From Jaltomata sinuosa (Eukaryota; Streptophyta; Magnoliopsida; Solanales; Solanaceae): DNA of 64,000 nucleotides. Position 1 is the first letter of the stretch. Each line of letters begins with the position of its first letter. Position numbers and translations under genes: made by a program. The DNA is taken from assembly GCA_003996215.1 (NCBI GenBank), contig QJPP01001818.1:1-64000 (forward strand), written 5' to 3'. A model generated the notes under the pieces. That model saw only the letters and a program-made list of their open reading frames with translations. It was not told where the DNA came from and did not search any database. Shown piece after piece: positions 45,333-58,427 of the stretch.

Positions 45333-48300
45333 TCACGCTAAGTTCCCACCTTCACTGCCTGAGCGGATCGTGCTCTTGGGAAGTAACATATCTTTCAATT
45401 GTGTGTAAGCTTTGAGCTCCTCCAATGCATCCGATGCCTTCCTAGGAACATACAACTGTGATGCATTGCCGGTTTCTCCCTCTATTTCTGTCTTTACAGA
45501 ATGCATGGTATAACAGCTAGAATCTTGACGCAAAGGGGGAGCAGTCCTCAGCATGTGTATAAGGGCACCTACAGCAGCGTCTTGAGATTTTCTGGTTGTT
45601 GCAGATACTTGAGACGAGGCTTCTGAGCCTTTTCTGGATTCAAGGTTCTCTCTGCATAACCAGAATAGTAAACACTTGTTAGAGTCGAAAATCTAAGAAA
45701 GAAAATTATGAAGATAGACGTCCACAACTATGACAATGTTGTATGTCAGCAAAGGTTTGGTGGGATGTAACATTTCAACCTTAAACAGAATTGGAGTAGC
45801 ATTTAAGGCAATCATGATAAAAATCGCTACTGAAAAGGGGGATTTGAAGGCCCAACCTTTACTGATTTTAAAGTACTCTGCAATCAAACATGTCTCCAAT
45901 CCACCCAGATCCCATGTTCCTTGCCCCAAGCCAAATCTTGCATGCTCAAGTTTTTAGCTCACTGTTACCAATTGTTTCCCATTTTCAACTTCCTTAATCT
46001 CACCTGCTAACTTTCCTTCTATTTTCGGCCTTTTCACTCCTGTAAGTACTGCCTGAAGTCCCCCTAATTTTTACCAAGTCAATAACAAATCCAACCACAA
46101 AAATCTTTTCTTTCCAATCAACTGGAAGCTGCAACATCCACAGAGCAGGTACCCATGAAAATTTCAGGGAGTTCCAAATGATATCCATAAGTCTGCAGTG
46201 AGCTCTTTTCAAGTCAAAAAGATGAAGCCTTCCTTTTGAGCCATCGACATTTTAGGGTCCAGACACCAAGCAAAACTTTAAAGTGTGAAAAGTAAAAAAG
46301 GCTCTCCGGCAAAAGAAACTTATATTACGGGCTTAGTGATTTACTAGGCAAATGTTATGGTGAATAAGTATTACACAAACTGTCGGCTACCTGACTTACA
46401 CTTAGGGTGAAAGGAGCATTTTCGATAACGTTGGTATACGAACCAGCTTACTCACACCTTGACTATTCCGCCGGGTACCTACTATTTCCCACCAGCACAA
46501 GTACTGAGTAACTCTGCGCACCAAGGTTTAAGCACACAGAAAGAAATCACCAGGCGGATTTTGTCTCCGTAGGGATTAGAACTATGATATCCAAGGTTTT
46601 CAGTTTTCACCCATTTCATTTACCGTTAGGCCACACTTTGGGTGAAGAGTGAAAGCAGCATGTTACTAATTAGTTTTAGGGACACCCTCGGTTATTGATT
46701 ATCTGAACAAATTCACCCAAATAGCACCAATTAAAAAAATCTACTTCAAATATGTATTGACAATTCCGACTGATGGAACATATCAAATACCAACAGAAAG
46801 TGGTTGTTTACAATTCTACCACCATAACTATTAGAGTTCTACCGTCTACGGCTCTTTTCTAGTCCCTAGTTGAGAATCCCAATCTCTAAGCCAACTTCTT
46901 TGTCCAAATGCAACCCAGAACCAGCTAAAGGAACCAATGAAAAAACAGAAAATACTTGGGACAAGAAACATCCAAATAATTGTTTGTTTTTTTTTGGTTT
47001 GATAAAATAGAGTATGATTCCCCAATACAGTTTGCTAAATAAAGTTTTTTCCAAGCAAATCTTAGGCTTCTACATATCAGATGTGCCCTGAGGTGCAAAT
47101 GATTCACCAACACAGTTCACTATATAAAATTTTGGTCCACAATGTATCAGTACGCACTATACAGCATATTGACAACACCAGCTCGTATATAGCACATCAG
47201 GCAACTAACAAGCATTCTAACACTTGAAAGGGCTAATCAATATGCTGTATAGTGCGTACTGATACATTGTGGACCAAAATTTTATATAGTGAACTGTGTT
47301 GGTGAATCATTTGACAACACCAGCTCGTATATAGCACATCAGGCAACTAACAAGCATTCTAACACTTGAAAGGGCTAACGGTGTGTTTGGTATGAAGAAA
47401 AATGTTTTCCATGGAAAATATTTTCCAAGAAAACATTTTCTAGGAAAACAAGTGGTTTCTTACTTATTTTCTTGTGTTATCCTAAAAGCATTTGTATATA
47501 TCTAACACAAAATAATGAGAATGGGTACTTGGTCGGAACAATATATTGTCTTTTTCTCTTTGCATACATTAAATTTTAATATTTCTTTTCCTCCACCAAA
47601 ATTATGATCTCCTTCTCTTCTTAACTTAAAAAATCCCACCAGTTTCATCTTCACCTTTCCCGTCTCTACCATTGTTGCTATTTTACCACAAAGTATAATG
47701 ACAAATCAAACCTTTACTCCTATAATGGTCAACCAAACACGTTTGAGAAACTTTCCAATTAAATCAGAGGAAAGAAGAGAGGAATAAGAAGAATTTGTGA
47801 AAGCAACCATAAACTTTTATGCAATTGCATATCATTTTGTCATCCTTGGAATGGCTTGTCGAGAAACCCAATGATGGAAAATGAAGTATAATTTGACAAT
47901 TACCATACGGCCATGTGAGGAAGAACCTAGCTCAAAATTATACAGACAAAGGCAGTTGTTCTAGTAAAATTTGACCAGCCAAAATACTGGAGGCAGGGGA
48001 AGAGAATGCAAACGCTTACATGAAAACTGCCAGCAGTAGATCAGTACTGTCTGAGAGAGGAGGAAAAGAACTTTGGGTAGAGCAGGGAAAATAACCATTT
48101 GAGCAATAATTTAGATGACAGAAGGATGGGATGGTTCCACTTAAATGCTGTTCAATGGTGTGAGGCCTCCAAAACAAGAGATGACTTTTTCCTTTTTCCT
48201 AGAAGTTTGGAGAGAAGGGAAGCAATGCTCACAAATGCTGTTCTAGCTTCCACAATTAAAGAAAAAATTCTACACAACCCAACAAATAACCCTACACTAA

Positions 48301-51059
48301 GCTTCAGCAGTTGCAAGGTTAAAATCAAGCTGCAGGCCAACTGAAAAAATATGATTATGGTATGCCGAGAGGCATCCAGATAAAGATTTGCAGACAACAA
48401 ATATAAAGTATTTTGAGTGAAAAAAATCATTTTCTCTTCTCATTAAATATTATTTAAGCCTCAAATAAAAACATCCCCAAGAATCAATTTTTCATGACTA
48501 TATCTACATTTGGACACTTAACGTGATATCATCTAGGAATTATGAAGTTCTAACATGACCCCGAGAAGAAAATTCTACGAGCTCTGGACAAGTACTAACT
48601 AAATTATCGATTTTCATGTTCGCGTCTGTGCATTTCGTATGCATACCACAGTTTCCTGGCTTTGTTTGGCAAGGAGCCACTCTTTCAGTAGATTTTACCG
48701 TTTCGTCCAACTTCTTCCAATGAAATTTTCCCTTTTATCACAGGAGACAAAACTAAAAAGTGCAAAGCTAAAAGTATGCAGCTAAAACCATAATAATAAT
48801 GTGCTTTTTCCCCTAATTCAAAATTTACATGCATAAATAGATACCATTTAAATTTTAAAGCAGCACAACGCTCAAAAAGTAATAAATAATCTAGAAAATA
48901 GGCAATATATAAAGGGAAGATCAGCGATAAAAAGGCTAAAAGAAAGTAGACAACCTTTAAGATAAGAGTAAAATGGAAAGCAGACTAATTATATAGCTAA
49001 CACCAGCTTCTTATCTTACGGAGAACAACTACAATTGTAATGTCAAGCAAAAATTGGATGGACCTAAATTCGCTGATCTTACAACCTAATTATCTATATC
49101 ATCTTATTGCTATATCCTTCCATTAACTCATTAAGCGAAAGAGAAAGCTCTTCCTCCTTGATAGACTTTTCGCATATTGGAGTTTAAAGTTAAAAAAGAA
49201 ATTCAAGTTGAAACTTCATATGTATCCCTGAGAATGATATCTACGTGGCATTTACCCAACAACAACAACATACCCAGTGTAGTCCCATAAGTGGGGTCTG
49301 TAAAACCAATTACCCAATGACAAAAAAACTTTGACAAAGATGAATTCATAGATCTGGTGTTTGTAAGAAGATGAATACTTCTAAAGATACAGTACACTGT
49401 AGCAAAATTACCTGGCTCGGGAATCAGAAGTATCAACATCATCAACTATAAAAGGACAGGAAAAATCACAGTCATCCAAGTCATCCTGAAACGATAATCT
49501 GCTGCTAGAACTTCTAGAAAATCCAACACGTGGCGAATCACTTGAAGATAGCACACCTGAGAACCGCCCTGAATCATCTCTAGCATCTGTAGACACCTGA
49601 AAAAGAAGCACACAAACAAAAGTTAGCAGCTGGCTGAAAGAAGGCTCAAGCAGATACCATTTTTTAAATAAAAATATTAACCAGAAAATGCACACTATAG
49701 TACGAAATGGAAACAGCCCACCTTTTGTCCAGGATTAGTAGTCCCAGTATCTGACTCTGGAGCCCTTAGCAAATCCATTTTCCTTGATGACCTGATTCCA
49801 GAAGGGGATTCATGGGATGAAGAATCATGCTTTGTGCATCTAGGTGACATAGGTGGGAGAGAATGCCGGTTTGGATCAGACAAATTAGGAGATAGGGGTC
49901 TGGAAGTTCTGCCTATCAATGGATGAGGGATAGGGACAGGACCAGTTTCTGAACGCAAACGAGTCTGCACAAGATTGGCACCTGAGAGATATGTGGGTGG
50001 AGAAGGAGATGCAGATGGTGATGGTGAAAATGGAGGGGAAAGCTGGTCATCATCAAAACTATTTGCTTTCTGGTGAGTGGGAAATTTGTAATTGGGTGGA
50101 ACCCTTTGTCCATATACATCACTGACTGAAGTTGAAAGCTCAAATGGTGCATGGTACAAAGGTGGAGATCCTACATATGGCTGAGGTAAAGAAGGTGCCC
50201 TGAAGAGACCACTTGTCCAACTCTGCGGGCGCTGAACAGGTGCTGAAGAAGATGACTGTGTCCTTCTCAATGGAAATGAAGTATGATGAACACCCTTATC
50301 CATTGAGCTCAAAGGGAATGCCCTCATAGGATCAGTGAGTGGACTACCAACGTAATCTGTAATGATCTCAGGGGGAAAGGATGCAGAAGTCTCCAGGTTG
50401 AAGTCCACCAGATTTTCACGATATGTCACAGATAAAGAAAGACGGCCTTGCTGGGCATCAACTGGAGTAAAATTATACTGCTTCATCATCTCCTCCTCTG
50501 CCCTTGAGAATGGCTCACTAAATGAAGATACCTTAAAATTAATATCAAAGTAACAACTTTGACTTGACGAAGATAGTTTCCTGAAGGCCTTGAACGCAGG
50601 CAGGAGCCTCATCATTGAATAAAGGGAACGGAGGAGTATAATAGATTTCTTATATGTTTTCTTGAAAGAGGAATCACCCATGTGAGGAACCATCGACCTC
50701 CGATTCTCACATTGCACCACCCACCTCTCTATAATGGTTTCTGTATATGCCCCTGCAAACGTTGTACCTGAATTGTGCTCTGATGAAATACAAGGTCCAT
50801 CTTGAACAAGTATTATATCTATTACCATCGGTTCCACCAAATTTCTGTGCAACAAATTCAAGCTATCAAGAACAGTAGGACGATCTCCCAACACCAAATT
50901 AAACCACTTGTCACTCTTCTTCACTTCTGCAATCCCACCATAAGGTCGTATCGAAGGAACCCTAGAGTCCAAAATAATATGCAAGCTTTTCAGAAGAAAT
51001 TGAGCAAGTATTTGCTCAAATCTTCCATGTTCACCCTGTGGGTAACTCTGAAAATCCAT
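45333..51059 (-). CDS. ATG13: Autophagy-related protein 13 (ATG13)
   Basis: Three coding exons on the minus strand: 49722-51059, 49412-49596 and 45333-45651, joined in frame to 613 residues, close to plant ATG13. Residues about 10-240 form the HORMA domain that recruits partners; it starts QILAQFLLKSLHIILDSRVP and includes RWVVQCENRR and SLYSMMRLLPAFKAFRKL. The rest is Ser/Pro-rich and probably disordered (SPPFSPSPSASPSPPTY), with many potential kinase sites, followed by a conserved acidic block, FQDDLDDCDFSCPFIVDDVD. The C-terminus (DAAVGALIHMLRTAPPLRQD) is also typical. ATG13 is the regulatory partner of the ATG1 kinase, and dephosphorylation on starvation starts autophagosome formation. 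Intron 2 is 3.8 kb, far longer than the rest, and carries repeats. The start at 51059 opens the conserved N-terminus; a (GA)n-rich probable 5' leader lies near 51890-51920. Confidence 0.95.
47097..47378. repeat. A-B-A'-B rearrangement in ATG13 intron 2
   Basis: Segment A (47097-47172, 76 bp) recurs as a perfect inverted copy A' (47237-47312). Segment B (47169-47236, 68 bp) recurs as a perfect direct copy (47311-47378). A and B overlap by a few bases (TTGA) at each joint. The A/A' arms could fold into a 76-bp hairpin with a 64-nt loop. Confidence 0.95.
47379..47510. mobile_element. MITE end of the GGTGTGTTTGGTATGAAG family
   Basis: CGGTGTGTTTGGTATGAAGA and following sequence match 13166-13290 for over 100 bp, and the reversed end near 22495-22545. 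Only one end is clear here, directly abutting the A-B-A'-B block. Confidence 0.55.
49257..49300 (-). mobile_element. TS-type SINE 3' fragment in ATG13 intron 2
   Basis: CAACAACAACAACATACCCA and CCCATAAGTGGGGTCTG, reversed, are the last 44 bp of the SINE family. Confidence 0.8.
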
Positions 51060-52602
51060 TTTCTGTCTTTCAAACAGATACCACCACTATCATTGGTTCT
51101 CAACCATGTACAACTTAGTCCAGTACATTGTAACTTCCAAATAATGCATAGACAAAACAAATAACCGACTGGCAATTTGATCCTTCATCTAGGTACTATA
51201 TAAGTGCAGATACACCTGAAAAATATATTAAAAAATCAAAGAAAACATCTATGTACAACTCCGCCGAAAAAATCTAACAGTGACCCAAGCAGGGGCGGAG
51301 CCAGGTAGAGCCGAGGGGTTCATCCAAACCCCCTTCGGCAGAAAATTACCCTGTTTATACATTATTAAAATTATTTTAACCTCCTTCGGTTTCTTCATGT
51401 GTTTATTTCTACAAATTTTGATCCTCTTAGTGAAAATCCTCGCTCCACCACTAGACCCAAATAGTTATGGATTGAGGCATAGTAGTTGTTGATGATGTTC
51501 ACCCATGTAAAAACAGACACCGGACACTAAAAGGATCCAAAAAGACAACAACTTGACAGATTTCATCAAAAAAAAAATTAAAAAGAAATCGACAACCTCG
51601 ACAAACATCAATAGATGTTGAAGAAACAGGTAAAAAGAATCATAGACAAATATATGAATATGGGAAAATTGAAACGTATAAACAATAAATTTTGGAAATT
51701 AAAACTGCTAATATAATTTACATGATTAGATGATAAAAGTTAATCGACTATAATAATTGATTCAACAAAAATAGCATAGCTGATGAAGTAGAGAAAATTA
51801 TGGACTTACTTGAGAGAACAATAGTTGGAGAGCAGCAACGATTCAACGAAGGGAGAAATCAGAGAATCGGGAGATAATATCAAGCAAACGAAAGAGAAAG
51901 AGAGAGAGAGACTGCGTATAGTGCCGAGACTGGCCCTGCTAGAGAGAGTAGAAAGAGACCACATATATATGGACTGCTAACACTGTTTGGATGGCTCTTA
52001 CTGACTGTTTCATAATTTCGTTGAACAATTTTAATGATAAATCTACAGTACCAAATTGATCGTTACATAAAATGAAATTTTTCATTGTTACCTAATGATG
52101 TATTTAACGATATGATATAATTTAAATATTAATCAAAATAAATATTGTATTTAAACTAACAATAGAACAGTTAACAACCATCCAACACCAGCCATAAAAG
52201 GCACAATTTTCAAACAAAAATTCATCCCAATTTAGTTAATTTTCAAGCTAAATTAAATTAATTTAAATTTAAAAATCATAAGAGAAGGCTTCTCATTTAA
52301 TATGATGAAAAAATAAATTTTAAAATATTAATTAGAATTCACATAATTTGATTCGAGAAGCAAAAAGTGTTAGTATTTGAAAGGAAGAAAGTAATAATAG
52401 TGAAGTCCAAGAAAAACCAAAAGTCCAGTATTACTTGTAGTTTCAAGGGACAGAGCAATTGGTTACGATTTAAATCCTCATCCTATAAATTCAAATCCCA
52501 AAAAGTTAGCTTATTACTTTTATATTAATAGTGTCAAAGAGAAGTTTATTGGATTATTTTGATTTGGTTCAGTATAAATCTTTATCAAATAATATCTTGA
52601 AG
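51060..52602. other. ATG13 leader/promoter and intergenic MITEs
   Basis: Holds the ATG13 upstream region, a hAT-like MITE (51290-51453), a GA-rich microsatellite near 51894-51912 and a MITE with GTTTGGATGG...CCATCCAAC ends near 51983-52190. No gene. Confidence 0.6.
51290..51453. mobile_element. hAT-like MITE with 8-bp target duplication (7/8)
   Basis: Left end CAGGGGCGGAGCCAG and right end CTCGCTCCACCACTA are imperfect inverted repeats. Flanks are GACCCAAG (51282-51289) and GACCCAAA (51454-51461). Confidence 0.75.
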
Positions 52603-52985
52603 TGTTATGAATACACTTAATTGTGGATGTTCATTTGTTATTCCTATAAGTAGCTTTGCAAGCAGGTTCTCACAAGCAACATTGTAAGAAGGTGTCTATA
52701 AGCAACTTTATAAGCAGGTTCCTATAAACAGCTCACAAACAGCTTTGTAAGCAGGTTCCTATAAGCAGCTCACAAACAGCTTTGTAAGCAGGTTCCTATA
52801 AGCAGCTCACAAACAGTTTTGCAAGCAGATGCCTATAAGCAGTTTTGCAAGCTGCTTCTGTTCTTCTATAAATAAGAAGTTCTTTCAGTTCATTTGTACA
52901 TTAGTTTGAAGTTGAATAACATATAAGTTTTTCTCTATATACTTTTTTCTGGTGTACTTACTTTAAAAGTCTTTATTTCACAATA
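52603..52985 (+). repeat. 5' LTR with expanded internal tandem repeat
   Basis: 383 bp. It contains a roughly 36-bp repeat of AGCTTTGTAAGCAGGTTCCT plus ATAAGCAGCTCACAA type, in more copies than in the 3' LTR. Confidence 0.9.
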
Positions 52986-52999
52986 CATTATCAGTACGA

Positions 53000-55900
53000 G
53001 ACTCTACCATTTCGAGCAAACACTTTAGAAGTGTTACACCTAAGTCGTATTTTTCTAAACTTTATTCAAGTTAGAGCAAAACAACAATATGCTGGGTAAG
53101 ATTTTACCTTATTTTAATTTGAATTCTTCAAGTTTTATAATTTAATTATGAATTCGAATAAAGGTGATATATTTGTTTATAACTCTAGCAAAGTTTAAAA
53201 GAAATATTTGACAACCACAAGTGGTTAAATAATATGATGTATACCTCAATTTGCTCCTGAAGTAGCAATATCTTAATAGAGGCTATAAGCAATCATAATT
53301 TGATATGCTTACGGCACGCTCAAATGATATTTTCATCCCCGAAGAATGAGAACTTTTGATAAATATTATGACTATAGATCCATTCCCTGAAGTGAATGTG
53401 ATAATGTTTAGTACAACATATAAATACGAACGTGTCCTTTATTGTGAAAATATCAGTTTTGTCTGTTGACCATCCTCGTCCAAATGCGATGCAAATATAA
53501 TTAAGAATTCATATATTGAAGAAGCAGAAAGTTCTTCATGAATTCTCTTGTGTTGCTTATTCTCATCATACCAGCTAAGACTGAGATTATGTCATCTAAA
53601 ATTTTAGAACATATAAAAAGGTGAATATAGACTCATTTACCTGCCATGTGGATCATTTACTATTATATGATGCATCTATAGAATGATCACATGTGCATTC
53701 ATTGTCAACCTGCAGTTTGACAAGTCCCAAATGATAAAATTATGATGATAATCCTGATTGGTTTAGCGTAAATTGTGTGCCTCCAATTATAGCTAAATTG
53801 TTGGTTATGAAAACAAATCTCCCAAAAAGATATTTGGTATGCGATATGCTATTTAAAATATAGCTGCACTTATAAGCATCAAACCAACAAGATTCCCCGA
53901 TCCCAATTGGTTCAGGGTCAGGAGCCAAATAATTTCCATCAGAAAATTTAAATGTGCGGTATATACTCCACCATAACACACAAAGATGGGGCCCCAAGTA
54001 AGTTTGAGAGGTAAATGTTAGATTTTTTAACATTAGGGGAAGATATGATTAACAGTTGAAAATTATGTGTGGAATGAATTATCTAGATCCTCGTAAAATA
54101 TGTGAATTCGAAGTTCAAGAGATAATTCATATGCAAAATATTGCAAACTAATTGCCAGATGTGTTTGCTGACCCTATTCAGTTGTAAATGCTCCGAGAAA
54201 AGGTCCTTGAAGGACAAAGTCTATGGCATGCCTGAAGCATGATAGACCAATCGATTTCAACTCCCTGAAGGAGGAAAGGAGGAAAAGATTATGATGGTCA
54301 TGATAATGAAGCAAGTACTCTGAAAGTACACCACAAGATAACTCTTCATATGTTGCTTGTTGTCAAGGCAAATTGATAACTAGGTCATCGCCAATGAAAG
54401 TTAGCATTGAATCCCCTCTTTTTCTAGAACGTATACATGGGGATATATGTGGACCTATTCACTCACTAAGTGGGTCATTCAGATATTTTATTGTCCTAAT
54501 AGACGCATCTTCAAGATGGTCTCATGTGTGCCTCTTGTCGTCTCACAACCTGGTGTTTACGAGGTTATTGACATAAATAATACAATTAAGGGCGCAATTT
54601 TCAGATTATCCCATTAAGGCTATTCGCCTCGATAATGCTGGAGAACTTACATTCCAAGCCTTTGATGATTATTGTGTATTAGTTGGGATAAGAGTTGAAC
54701 ATCATGTAGCTCATGTTAACACTCAAAATAGCCTTGCTGAGTCATTTATTAAACGCCTACAATTAATAGCAAGACCATTACTTATGAAAATAAAAATGCT
54801 CATTTATGTTTGGGACCATGCTATTTTACATGCAACATCACTTGTTTGTCTCAGACCAACTCATTATAATAAACACTATCCGCCACAATTGATCTTTGGT
54901 CATGAACCAAATATTGCCCATCTATGAATTTTTAGATGTGTTGTATATGTGCCAGTAGCACCACCACAGCGCACTAAGATAGCCCCCCAAAGAAGGTTAG
55001 GAATATATGTTGGGTTTGATTCACCCTCCATAATTCGCTACCTTGAACCATTAACGGAAGATTTATTCACTGCTCGATTTGCAGATTGTCGATTTGATGA
55101 AATAAATTTCTCGCAATTAGGGGAAGAGAAAAATAAACTCAAAAGAGAAATTGCGTAGAAAGTTTTATCACTATCTTATTTTGATTCACGTGGCCCCATA
55201 TGTGAACAGACGATCCAGAAGATCATCCATTTACAGAAAATAGCAAATCAAATGCCAGACGTATTTACTAATTTGAAAAGAATAACTAAGTCACATATCC
55301 CTGCAGTGAATGTGCCTATCCGAATTGATGTCCCAGAAGGACCATCTACTAGTGTCATAGCTTCTAAATTCCAAACACGCCTAAAGCGTGATAGATCATT
55401 GGGTTTCAAGGATAAAAATTCTAGAAAAAAAAAGTACAAAAAATGATCATAGTGACACTACAAAGGAATCTCATGAAGAGATTCAAAATCTGATTAATCC
55501 TGATATTCCTGAATAAATCAGTGAACCCGAGACTCAAGTGAATGAAGAGCTTTCAATAAGTTCTACCGGTGATGAGATAAATTTGAATCGATCCAAAATT
55601 ATGGTGGATAATATTTTTGCATATAATATTGCACTTGACATTATGCAAGAAAGTGAGGATCTTGAACCTCTATCTGTCGAAGAATATCGACAAAGATGTG
55701 ATTGGTCAAATTGACAAGAGACAATTCAATCAGAATTGAACTCACTTACTAAACATGAGATTTTTGGACCTGCAGTCCAAACGTCTGATGGTGTAAAATC
55801 CGTTGGCTATAAACGGGTCTTTGTGTGAAAAAGAAATGAGAAAAATAAAATTGTAAGATACAAGGCACGCCTTGTTGCACAAGGATTTTCTCAAAGACCC

Positions 55901-57403
55901 GTTATCGACTATGAAGAGACATATTCGCCAGTTATGGATGCCATAACATTTCGATATCTCATCAGTTTAGCTGTGTATCAAAACCTTGAAATACATCTAA
56001 TGGATGTGGTTACAACTTATCTTTATGGTTCACTTGACAATGACATTTAAATGAAAATCTCAGAAGAATTTAAAATGTCTGAAGCATGTAATTCAAAGTC
56101 TCGAAAAATATACTCAATCGGATTACAAAAATTATTATACGATCTAAAACAATCAGGGCGAATGTGGTATAATCTCCTTAGTGAGTACTTAATAAATGAA
56201 GGCTTTATAAATGATGCCATTTGTTCATGTATTTTTATTAAGAAAAAAACATCAGAGTTTGTTATACTTGCTGTTTATGTTGATGACATAAATCTTATTG
56301 AAACTCCAGAAGAGGTCCAAAAGGCGATTGAATATCTAAAGAAAGAATTTGAGATGAAAGATCTTGGGAAGACAAAACTTGTCTCGGTTTGCAAATTGAA
56401 TATTTGGCGGACGGGATATTCATCCATCAATCTGCCTATACTGAAAAGATTTTGAAACGATTTTACATGGGCAAAGCGCATCCATTAAGTACTCCAATGG
56501 TTGTTCGATCACTTGAAGTGAGTAAAGATCTGTTCTGACCTCAAAAAGAGAATGAGGAACTTCTGGGTCCTGAAGTACCATACCTTAGTGCAATTGGTGC
56601 ACTTATGTATCTTGCTAATGCTACTAGGCCTGGCATAGTATTTTCTGTGAATTTGCTTGCAAGGTATAGTTCTTCTCCTACACTTATGTATCTTGCTAAT
56701 GCTACTAGGCCTGATATAGCATTTTCTGTTAATTTGCTTGCAATATAATTTTTCTCCTACACATAGATACTGGAATGGAGTTAAACATATATTACGATAT
56801 CTAAATGGGACCATTTATATGAGCATGTATTATACTAATAAAAATAGTGCAGATCTTGTTGGTCATGCAGATGCAGGTTATTTATCTGATCCACATAAAG
56901 CTCGATCTCAAACAGGTTATTTATTCACATATGGAAGTACTGCTATATCATGGCGATCTACAAAGAAGTCCATTGTTGTTACTTCTTCCAACCATGCTGA
57001 GATAATAGCTATTCACGAAGCAAGTAGAGAATGTGTATGATTGAGATCAGTGATACATTTTATCAAAGGGAGATGTGGCTTGAAGTATGATACTAAAGTG
57101 CCCACAGTCTTATACGAAGACAATGCTGCATGCATAACCCAATTAAAAGGAGGCTTCATAAAGGGAGACAGAACGAAGCATATTTCACCAAAATTATTCT
57201 TCACACATGATCTTCAGAAGAATGGTGATATTGATGTCCAACAAATCCGTTCAAGTGATAATCCAGCAGATTTATTCACCAAATCCTTATCAACTTCAAC
57301 TCATGAGAAGATGGTATATAAGATAGGAATGCGGAAACTTGAACAACTGAAACATGGTCTCCATAAGGGGAGTAAAATACGCGTTGTACTCTTTTCCTCT
57401 TAA
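53000..57403 (+). pseudogene. copia gag-pol remnant
   Basis: Gag cannot be recognised. Pieces of integrase (54373-54576, ERIHGDICGPIHSLSGSFRY), integrase C-terminus (about 54949-55158), reverse transcriptase (56051-56455, with LYDLKQSGRMWYN and YVDD) and RNase H (56738-57403, with YEDNAACI and FTKSL) lie in order but are separated by stops and frame breaks. An 81-bp in-frame tandem duplication lies in the RT-RNase H connection. It is non-functional. Confidence 0.9.
56601..56762 (+). repeat. 81-bp internal duplication in the copia pol remnant
   Basis: ACTTATGTATCTTGCTAATG starts at 56601 and again at 56682. The two units are similar to the end of the repeat, with a few differences. The period equals 27 codons. 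Confidence 0.85.
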
Positions 57404-57577
57404 CTAAGGTTTTTCCCATTGAATTTTCCTGGTAAGATTTTTAATGAGGTAGCTAGCAAATGCGTATTACTAGATAGGTGTACTCTTTTTCCTTCACTAG
57501 GATTTTTTTTCACTGAATTTTTTCCTAGTAAGATTTTAATGAAACACATTATCTATCAATGAACATCCAAGGGGGAG

Positions 57578-57886
57578 TGTTATGAATACACTTAATTGTG
57601 GATGTCCATTTGTTACTCCTTCAAGTAGCTTTGCAAGCAGGTTCTCACAAGCAGCTTTGCAAGCAGGTGCCTATAAGTAGCTTTGTAAGCAGGTTCCTAT
57701 AAGCAGCTCACAAGCAGCTTTGCAAGCAGGTGCCTATAAGCAGCTTTGCAAACTGCTTCTGTTCTTCTATAAATAGGAAGTTCTTTCAGTTCATTTATAT
57801 ATTAGTTTGAAATCGAATAACATATAAGTTTCTCTCTATATACTTTTCTTTGGTGTACTTACTTTAAAAGTCTTTATTTCACAATA
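57578..57886 (+). repeat. 3' LTR
   Basis: 309 bp, 74 bp shorter than the 5' LTR because it holds fewer units of the internal tandem repeat. A promoter-like CTATAAATA lies near 57768. Confidence 0.9.
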
Positions 57887-58427
57887 TGAAGCTATAAATA
57901 GGAATTTTGACTATTTCTCAAAAGAAATGAAGTTTACAAGTTTCATCCGGGGCAAGTGCACAAATAACCATTTAAAGAATAGCCGAAATGGACACAATTT
58001 TAAAAGTTTAGCACTCTCAGAATCAACTACAAATATATTGGTCTGAAGTTTCTAACTTTTAGACCTTTAGACTCTTCCAAGCATAATTTTATACTTCATG
58101 TCTGAATTTAATTTTAAGCTTGAATGCAGTTCAAATTCATACTTAAGATGTGAAGTTTAATTGAATGTATATCTTCAATTGGTACTTTTTGTTGGTAGTT
58201 GTTGAGCTTACTCTACCAGAACCAGTAAAGGAAGCCAATCATCCTCATTTTCAAAAGTTTGTGAAGTTTTAAAATATAGCACTTATGGTTTACCCTTCCT
58301 TTTGCTTTGTCTTTTGAATTATTGAAAGTTTGGAATGGAGATACAACGGGCCAAGCCCAATCTATAGAGATGTTAGTTTAGTCCATAACATTTATGTTGA
58401 AGATTAATATAAGGAAAAATTACTTGG

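Larger units (their letters stand above)
52603..57886 (+). mobile_element. Ty1/copia LTR retrotransposon, decayed
   Basis: LTRs at 52603-52985 and 57578-57886, both starting TGTTATGAATACA and ending TTTCACAATA. An exact 5-bp target duplication, TGAAG, lies at 52598-52602 and 57887-57891. A polypurine tract, AAGGGGGAG, directly precedes the 3' LTR. A primer-site-like TTATCAGTACGAG follows the 5' LTR. The coding region reads integrase, RT, RNase H in copia order with many stops. It is clearly older than the minus-strand copia element. Confidence 0.93.

Noticed and set aside
45693..46212. Open frames of 70-78 codons inside ATG13 intron 2
   Set aside because: They lie within the long intron, do not extend the ATG13 frame and resemble no family.
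49916..50152. His/Leu-rich minus-strand open frame
   Set aside because: Shifted reading of the Ser/Pro-rich region of ATG13.
52660..52860. CRISPR-like array (regular repeats of AGCAGGTTCCTATAAGCAGC type)
   Set aside because: These are adjacent tandem repeats inside a retrotransposon LTR, with no spacers, in a plant genome.
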